Position numbers and translations under genes: made by a program. From contig JACPPF010000021.1 of NCBI GenBank assembly GCA_016191165.1, forward strand, positions 1-38,941: DNA of 38,941 nucleotides, given 5' to 3'. The notes under the pieces were generated by a model. That model was not told where the DNA came from. It ran no database searches and saw only the letters and a list, made by a program, of their open reading frames with translations. Source of the stretch: Planctomycetota bacterium (GTDB lineage Bacteria; Planctomycetota; Planctomycetia; Gemmatales; Gemmataceae). Positions 33,889 through 38,941 of this stretch are shown piece after piece (within the stretch, counting starts at the first letter, position 1; each line of letters begins with the position of its first letter).

Positions 33889-35739
33889 TTAGACCTCCTG
33901 GGCCATCACCTCCAGCTGCACCAGGCTGCGGTTTTGTTCCTTCTCAAGATACTCGCGCCCCTTCTTGACGTTGATGTGGTCCCAGGGCAACACTTCGTCC
34001 AGGGGGCGGTAACGTTGCGAGTAAAAGTCGGTATCGATGCCCAGGTCGGCGAACGTCTGCCACCAGAGTTCGGGCTGGAAGCACTCGCTCCACCCGTCGA
34101 GCCGGCAGCCGCGCCGCCAGGCCTCTTCCAGAGCGACGGCCACACGCCGATCGCCGCGCGTCAGCACGCCTTCCAAAAGGCTCAACTCGACATCGTGCTG
34201 TTTGATCCTGACGCTCTTGAGCCGACATTTGCGTTTGAGATACTGTCCGACCCATTTGAAGTATTCCCGCGACTGCATGCCGTTCCACTGATACGGCGTA
34301 TGCGGCTTCGGGATGAAGTTCGACACCGACGCCGTCACCTCCACGAATCGGCCGCGGACTTCCTTGCCGATGCGGGAGATGGTCTCGGCTTGCTCGATGA
34401 TGCCGTCGAGATCGACTTCGCGCTCTCCGGGCAGCCCGCACAGGAAGTAGAGTTTGACGCGCTGCCAGCCGGCCTTGAACGCCTCGCGGCAACCTTCGTA
34501 GAGGTCGTCGTTCTTGATCGGCTTGCGAATCTGTTCGCGCATGTCGTCGCGCGCCACTTCCGGCGCCAGCGTCAGCCCGGACTTGCGCACGCCCTTCATG
34601 AGCTTCGGCAATGATTTCAGCTGATGATTGACGCGCAGACTGGGCAACGAGATGCTCACGCCCAGGGGCATGAAAACCTCGTGCATCCGCTGCACCAGTT
34701 CCTCGAAATAGGGATAATCGCTGGTCGAAAGACTGAGTAAGCTGATTTCCCGATGCCCCGTGTTGCGGTAGCTGGCGAGCGCCGCCTGCACGATCGTCTC
34801 GACCGAACGCACCCGCAAGGGCCGCTTGATGACCGTCGATTGACAGAATCGGCATTGCCAGGGACACCCGCGCATAATCTCCAGCGCGATGCGATCGTGC
34901 GGCGTCTCCACGAACGGCACCACCGGCTTCGTCGGCAGCGGGATCGCGTCGAAGTCTTGCTCGATCGTGCAAGCCCGAATCTCGCGTGGCACATCCGCGC
35001 GCGTCCGGTTGATTGCCGCGATCGTGCCGTCGGCGTGATATTCCGGCTCGTAAAACTGCGGAGCGTATGCCCAGGTAGTCTGGCCCACGAGGTTGGCGAG
35101 CATCTCCTGCCTCGACCAGCCCGGAGCGCCAGCGGCGGGGCAACGAGACCCCGTCGCTGGCGCTCCGGGCTGGTTTTGATGCTTCAACGCCATCCACTTC
35201 TCCATCACCCACGGCAAGCTCTCCTCGCCATCGCCGATGATGAAGAGATCGACAAAGGGCGCCAGCAACTCCGGGTTCTGCGCTCCCGGCCCGCCCGCGA
35301 TGACGAGCGGATGCTCCAGAGTGCGATCCTTCGCGTGCAACGGGATGCCGCCCAGGTCGAGCATCGTCAACACGTTCGTGTAGCACACCTCATATTGCAG
35401 GCTGAAGCCAACGACATCGAACTGCGACAACGGCGTGAACGTCTCGAGACTATATAGCGGCAGGTTTGCCTGCCGTAGTTCGCGTTCAAAGTCGATCCAC
35501 GGCGTAAACGCGCGCTCGCACGCCCAGCGCGGGTCGTTGTTCATGATGGTGTACAGCACCTGCAAGCCGTGATGCGACATGCCAAGCGTGTAGGCGTCCG
35601 GAAACGCCAGGCACAGCTTGCCGCGCACCGTGGCGTGATCCTTGACAATGCTGTTCAATTCGCCGCCGAGGTATTGCGCCGGCGTTTGCACGCGCGGAAG
35701 GATGCGCATGACGGCGTCTTTGAGTGGGGTGTTTCGCAT
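33889..35739 (-). CDS. TIGR03960-type B12-binding/radical SAM protein
   Basis: 616 residues from ATG 35739. The N-terminal domain has the B12-binding-like pattern (FDVVGFSLQYE, LVIAGGPGAQNPE, LFIIGDGEES). The radical SAM cluster motif is C292-x3-C296-x2-C299 (RGCPWQCRFCQS). Downstream are the barrel segments LRVNHQLKSL and LTLAPEVARDD, and VKLYFLCGLPGE. This arrangement follows the TIGR03960 family, of unknown reaction. Residues about 190-209 are encoded by the 60-base hairpin repeat at 35115-35174, between the two domains and in a region where family members have a shorter linker. The reading frame stays open through it. Confidence 0.88.
   Translation of the reverse strand: MRNTPLKDAVMRILPRVQTPAQYLGGELNSIVKDHATVRGKLCLAFPDAYTLGMSHHGLQVLYTIMNNDPRWACERAFTPWIDFERELRQANLPLYSLETFTPLSQFDVVGFSLQYEVCYTNVLTMLDLGGIPLHAKDRTLEHPLVIAGGPGAQNPELLAPFVDLFIIGDGEESLPWVMEKWMALKHQNQPGAPATGSRCPAAGAPGWSRQEMLANLVGQTTWAYAPQFYEPEYHADGTIAAINRTRADVPREIRACTIEQDFDAIPLPTKPVVPFVETPHDRIALEIMRGCPWQCRFCQSTVIKRPLRVRSVETIVQAALASYRNTGHREISLLSLSTSDYPYFEELVQRMHEVFMPLGVSISLPSLRVNHQLKSLPKLMKGVRKSGLTLAPEVARDDMREQIRKPIKNDDLYEGCREAFKAGWQRVKLYFLCGLPGEREVDLDGIIEQAETISRIGKEVRGRFVEVTASVSNFIPKPHTPYQWNGMQSREYFKWVGQYLKRKCRLKSVRIKQHDVELSLLEGVLTRGDRRVAVALEEAWRRGCRLDGWSECFQPELWWQTFADLGIDTDFYSQRYRPLDEVLPWDHINVKKGREYLEKEQNRSLVQLEVMAQEV
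35115..35174. repeat. 60-bp ACCAGCCC hairpin repeat in the radical SAM gene
   Basis: Arms at 35115-35140 and 35149-35174 (26 bases, one mismatch) enclose an 8-base loop. The length is a multiple of three, so it adds exactly 20 residues and does not disturb the frame. Same family as 3204-3257 and 26413-26478. Confidence 0.85.
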
Positions 35740-35781
35740 GGAGATATGGTACGTGGAAAAGAGGAGTGAAGGAAGGCGATT

Positions 35782-35899
35782 TTAATACAACTCATCATCA
35801 CGCTCGCCGCCGTGCGCAGGGTTGCCGATCAGCGTTCGGCTGCGCGGGTCGATGACCAAACCAACGTGCTCCAACCGGGCGCGGTTTTTGGTGGGCCAG
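35782..35899 (-). other. Coding-like tail downstream of the hydrolase stop, shifted frame
   Basis: In another frame, the DNA directly after the hydrolase stop reads NWPTKNRARLEHVGLVIDP and then GNPAHGGERDDELY. This looks like a plausible C-terminal segment, so the hydrolase may once have continued through a frameshift near 35900-35940. It could equally be chance coding in GC-rich DNA. Confidence 0.3.
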
Positions 35900-36685
35900 T
35901 TACCTCGGAGCGCAAACCGGGTTTCCGTTGCCGAGCAATGGCAACACGTAGGCGCGCAGAAATTTCGGCTCCAGGTTGCCGAAGTGGCCCCCGTTGTGTC
36001 CAGTCCAGGTGACGCTTGCATTCCACGGATGTTGCCGTAACCGCGAATACAAGGCCGCATCGGTCGGGTTGGTTACGATCGTTTTGAAACCAACGCGCCC
36101 GGCGGCCACGCGGCAGGCGCCGTCCGTCGTGCCGACAACTCGCATGCCCAGGCCGAGCACCCAGCGGTCCCGTTCACTATGGAACAGGTCGATGCCTTCC
36201 CGCGACACGGTCAGTGCCTGTCGCAAATCGAGGCCGGTGCAGACCGATGGAGACAGCAGAACGATGCGCTCAATACTGCTGGGCGGCAGCGATTTCACGG
36301 CATTCAGAACCACAGCGCCCCCGGCACTCTGGCCAACCAGGTAAATCCGGCGATTCGGAAATGCCTGGCGATGGGCCAAGACCGCGTCAGCAAGCCGGCG
36401 GCCTTGCGCTGCATGATTGTCTTCGTCCACCTGATCGGCGACAAAGCGCCGGTAGCCACGCGACCACGCAAAGGTCTCAATTTTCAGCGGCGCCGCTGTC
36501 TGGGCAACCACCGCGGCCAGATTCTGCGATGCCGTTCGGGAGTCGCCCGCGCCGTTGGCAACGAAAACTACCCCGGAAATTGGGGCGGCCGGCGGGGACG
36601 CGACCCGATAGGGGCCACGTCCTTGTCGTGCCGTGGCACATCCCGTTAGCAAGAGCACGAAGCAAACGAACAGGGGCGCACGCAT
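35900..36685 (-). CDS. Lipoprotein-like alpha/beta hydrolase
   Basis: Start at ATG 36685 (MRAPLFVCFVLLLTGCA), with a lipobox at C16, so membrane anchoring by lipid is likely; longer upstream starts are rejected. 261 residues. The nucleophile elbow is YLVGQSAGGAVV with S120. Late His candidates lie in WTGHNGGHFGN. The catalytic Asp may be the one in DLFHSERDRW. The chain ends LGNGNPVCAPR, but downstream DNA looks coding-like in another frame. The substrate is unknown. Confidence 0.8.
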   Translation of the reverse strand: MRAPLFVCFVLLLTGCATARQGRGPYRVASPPAAPISGVVFVANGAGDSRTASQNLAAVVAQTAAPLKIETFAWSRGYRRFVADQVDEDNHAAQGRRLADAVLAHRQAFPNRRIYLVGQSAGGAVVLNAVKSLPPSSIERIVLLSPSVCTGLDLRQALTVSREGIDLFHSERDRWVLGLGMRVVGTTDGACRVAAGRVGFKTIVTNPTDAALYSRLRQHPWNASVTWTGHNGGHFGNLEPKFLRAYVLPLLGNGNPVCAPR

Positions 36686-37018
36686 GGAGTCACCTGAAAT
36701 TCGCCAAATCAGCGATGCAGGTCGCATCGTGGAGTATCTTACCGTTACGCCCAAGGAATCGAAAATGCCCAAAAAGCGGAATGGGCCAAGCACGCGCTCC
36801 ATTCCGCCGTCACCACCCGCCAAATCGACATCCTCGGCACATCCGGTCCAGCCTTGCGCCGACTTCAGCCACGCTCGTTTCGAGCTTGCAATCAATAGAA
36901 TTCTGGCGGACAATAAAGATGTGAATTGTCCAACCTCGGTTCGCCAGGAACAGCGACAAAGTGCCCATTCGATAAAGTGCGATTAGTCAAGCTCACAGCC
37001 AAAAAGGGACCCGCAGCC
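36686..37018. other. Divergent intergenic region between hydrolase and TatD gene
   Basis: About 330 bases. It must hold promoters in both directions. It becomes AT-richer towards 36885-37000, the TatD side. No gene is visible and no clear -35/-10 pair could be settled by eye. Confidence 0.5.
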
Positions 37019-37876
37019 ATGTCCACCTACATCGACCCCCACATCCACATGATCTCCCGCGTCACCGACGACTACCATCGCATGGCCCTCTCCGGCTGTG
37101 CGGCCATCTCCGAGCCCGCGTTCTGGGCTGGGTTCGATCGCGGCTCCGTCGATGGCTTCCGCGATTACTTCCGCCATCTCACCGAGGTCGAACCCAGGCG
37201 CGCCGCCCAGTTCGGCATCCGCCATTACTCCTGGCTCTGCATCAATGCCAAGGAGGCCGAGAATGTCGAACTCTCGCGCGGCGTCATTCAGATGATCCCG
37301 GAATTTCTCGACAAGCCCAACGTGCTCGGCATCGGCGAGATCGGGCTGAACAAGAACACGAGGAACGAGGCGATCATCTTCCAGGAGCACGTCGATCTGG
37401 CGATGAAGACCAACGAGTTGATCCTGATTCACACGCCGCACCTGGAGGACAAGTACAAGGGCACGCGCATGATCATCGACATGCTCAAGAACGACAAACG
37501 CGTCGATCCGCAGCGCGTGCTGATCGATCATGTCGAGGAACACACCGTGAGACACGCGCTCGACAACGGCTTCTGGTGCGCCATGACACTTTACCCGACC
37601 ACCAAATGCACGCCGCAACGGGCGTGCGACATCATCGAGATGGTCGGCGCCGACCGCATCATGGCCAACTCCGCCGGCGACTGGGGCAAGTCCGATCCAC
37701 TCGCGGTGCCGGAGCTAATCCTCGAAATGCGCCGCCGCGGCCATGCCGAGAGCGTCATTCGCAAGCTGGTGTACGAGAACCCGCTGGCGTTCTGGCGGCA
37801 ATCGGCACGCTGGCTGGAGTGGCCCGTGGAGGAAGTGGCGGTGAAGTCGAAGAAAAAGGAGAAGGCGCGGGTGTGA
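37019..37876 (+). CDS. TatD-family hydrolase, EboB-like
   Basis: Start at ATG 37019 (MSTYIDPHIHMISR); a longer frame from 36926 is less likely. 285 residues. Metal ligands of the TatD/amidohydrolase barrel are visible: H8 and H10 in DPHIH, E in IGEIGLN, H in LIHTPH, H in LIDHVEEH, and D in NSAGDWG. The opening (TDDYHRMALSGCAAISEPAF), the AQFGIRHY block and the ending PLAFWRQSARWLEW resemble the hydrolase of the ebo (EboB) cluster, which moves edited precursors to the periplasm in cyanobacteria. No other ebo gene is in the window, so it may be isolated or the rest may lie elsewhere. The C-terminal tail is lysine-rich. Confidence 0.8.
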   Translation: MSTYIDPHIHMISRVTDDYHRMALSGCAAISEPAFWAGFDRGSVDGFRDYFRHLTEVEPRRAAQFGIRHYSWLCINAKEAENVELSRGVIQMIPEFLDKPNVLGIGEIGLNKNTRNEAIIFQEHVDLAMKTNELILIHTPHLEDKYKGTRMIIDMLKNDKRVDPQRVLIDHVEEHTVRHALDNGFWCAMTLYPTTKCTPQRACDIIEMVGADRIMANSAGDWGKSDPLAVPELILEMRRRGHAESVIRKLVYENPLAFWRQSARWLEWPVEEVAVKSKKKEKARV

Positions 37877-38598
37877 TCCTATTCGTTTAGCATCGGGCCG
37901 CTGGACCAGCAAGTTGGGTGAGGCGGAGGACATCGAACACGAGTTGCGAGCGCTGGAACGCGAACGCTCGGCTAAGCTGCCGGGCCCGCCCCGGACGACG
38001 CGGACCCCGAAGGCTCGGAATCGCGGCCCCGGTAAGATTCACCCGTTTGTGCGGCCTGTTTTCGTTGGACAGATTGCCGTTTACGGAGACCCGCGAAGAA
38101 CACGCGGATGTCGTAATTACAATCCGCGGCCAGCTTCTCGCGGGCGCGATGAACTTCCGCGACAATTGGGACTTCCCACAAAACGCTATTCTCCCATAAG
38201 TTCTTCCGGCGTGCAAGGGCTGGCATCCGTTGTTTCAACTTTTCACACACTAACCTTATTCTCCGCGATATCTGAGCATTTGCCAAAGGGGGGTGCGGAA
38301 TGTGAGGCAAGCGACGGGCACCCCATTCGTCGCTTGCGCGTCCGGCTAACGGAGATCGAACTCGCCGCGCCCTCTGGGAGAGGGGCTGGGGGGTGAGGGC
38401 CGGAACGCCGTAGCACGAACCATCCCGGCGCCGAACATCGTGGACTTCGCAGCGTTTGGAAAGCACCGCAGACAATGCCGATTACGACAGGGAAAAACTC
38501 ACCCGGACGTCGCCGTGGAAAGACCGTCACTCATCCCGGAGGGGCCTGATAACGGTTCGGCGTGCTTCGCCCCATTTTCCATGTAGCCTCTTGCGAGG
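37877..38598. other. Degenerate region, no convincing gene
   Basis: About 720 bases with only short, mutually conflicting open frames. It contains TTCGTTTAGC (37881), a decayed ACCAGCCC-type copy near 38311-38346 and a GAGAGGGG-type repeat at 38361-38400. It looks like decayed coding DNA plus repeats. Confidence 0.5.
38361..38400. repeat. GAGAGGGG-type repeat copy, intergenic
   Basis: CGCGCCCTCTGGGAGAGGGG is followed by CTGGGGGGTGAGGGC, matching the family at 767-972. This is the only copy of the family outside a gene in this window. Confidence 0.7.
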
Positions 38599-38604
38599 CT
38601 ACAT
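38581..38604. repeat. ATGTAGCCTC / GAGGCTACAT hairpin
   Basis: A perfect 10-bp stem with loop TTGC. It includes the stop codon of the minus-strand frame at 38599, so the hairpin sets the end of that frame. Confidence 0.75.
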
Positions 38605-38847
38605 TCTGGCCACCCAGCGCACAACGGTGACCAAACCGATTACACTCAGCGCCGCCACCAGCAACCCAAACAGTGGAAGCAGCCACTCCGCCCACGTGGC
38701 TGGACGGGAAGCGACTGCAGGCGGATCGTCAGCGAGGAATACGTGTAGCAGCCCGTCGACCGCTGCGGTGTTCTCCGACACGGTCCCGTTGTCGTGAACT
38801 ACAACGTTAAGGATTTTATCCTGCGTGCTCCGCCTGCAAAGACTCAC
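38599..38847 (-). CDS. Small membrane protein or 3' gene fragment
   Basis: 82 codons from a GTG at 38847. A hydrophobic C-terminal helix (WLLPLFGLLVAALSVIGLVT) ends in RWVARM, and the stretch before it (NGTVSENTAAVDGLLHVFLA) reads as protein. However, the first 12 residues are encoded by the inverted repeat at 38812-38889, no upstream ribosome site is clear and no internal start exists. It may be the 3' end of a gene cut by insertion of that repeat, or a small anchor protein. Confidence 0.45.
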   Translation of the reverse strand: MSLCRRSTQDKILNVVVHDNGTVSENTAAVDGLLHVFLADDPPAVASRPATWAEWLLPLFGLLVAALSVIGLVTVVRWVARM

Positions 38848-38889
38848 TCACGTGCTTTCGCGTCGTGGCGGAGCACGCAGGATAAAATC
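38812..38889. repeat. Perfect 23-bp inverted repeat with 32-base loop
   Basis: The left arm 38812-38834 (GATTTTATCCTGCGTGCTCC and CGC) and right arm 38867-38889 are exact reverse complements. TTATCCTGCGTGC also occurs near 26371. It overlaps the 5' end of the frame at 38599-38847. Confidence 0.9.
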
Positions 38890-38941
38890 TAGTTGAACTG
38901 AACCGCGGATGCCACAGCCGGTTGCTATGGAGCTGCAATGC

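Noticed and set aside
33944-35386. 480-codon minus-strand frame within the radical SAM gene
   Set aside because: Alternative frame of the same DNA, Arg/Ala-rich, lacking the C-x3-C-x2-C cluster.
37914-38396. 160-codon plus-strand frame
   Set aside because: Crosses two degenerate repeats, has no protein-like segment and competes with other frames over the same DNA.

Overview
The window looks like chromosomal DNA of a GC-rich planctomycete, most likely Gemmataceae-like. The signs are one DUF1549/DUF1553 (PSCyt1/PSD1) cytochrome-type protein, two DUF1501 proteins with twin-arginine-like N-termini, two large exported proteins with the planctomycete 'LEDR' N-terminal signature, ELWxxDGT propeller repeats, DUF4058, DUF1326, a PhoPQ-related hydrolase, and many secreted proteins of unknown role. 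No rRNA operon, CRISPR array or intact prophage is visible.

Layout. 1-1313: 3' part of a thiamine-diphosphate enzyme whose reading frame contains two kinds of repeat DNA. 1437-7255: a DUF1549/DUF1553 gene and a DUF1501 gene, normally direct neighbours, separated by a tight cassette of a DUF2887 (Rpn-type) protein, an AF2212-like antitoxin, a VapC/PIN toxin and a small unknown protein. 7258-9211 (minus): DUF4058, a broken gene end and a BON-domain secreted protein. 9532-9605: tRNA-Arg(ACG), followed by a single-gene fusion of the contractile-sheath subunits TssB and TssC with no other secretion gene in view. 11573-12943: two small secreted proteins. 13078-15934 (minus): DUF1501 and PhoPQ-related hydrolase. 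16095-17682: HAD phosphatase and BrkB/YihY membrane protein. 17756-22603: PQQ-type propeller protein, CorA, two small membrane proteins, a secreted unknown and DUF1326. 22892-26312: a double USP protein, an Hsp70 and a zinc-ribbon membrane protein. 26640-32915 (minus): a decayed ELWxxDGT protein, an IS4-type transposase remnant and a subtilisin-like protease. 33283-36685 (minus): STAS protein, TIGR03960-type radical SAM protein, lipoprotein-like alpha/beta hydrolase. 37019-37876: EboB-like TatD hydrolase, then mostly degenerate sequence to the end.

The strongest genome-level theme is palindromic repeats of several families, between genes and also inside reading frames. Those inside genes keep the frame: 51-bp tandem units in the ThDP enzyme, and 54- and 60-bp hairpins in the DUF1553 and radical SAM genes. 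A 33-nt palindrome with a constant centre and covarying stem occurs five times. It supplies the stop codon of the BrkB gene and forms a mirrored pair between two convergent genes.

The best candidates for unusual biology are the orphan TssB-TssC fusion, the defence-like cassette inside the DUF1553/DUF1501 operon, the in-frame repeats, and a roughly 80-residue module nested twice within cadherin-like domains of the protease. All family assignments come from reading motifs, not from database searches.
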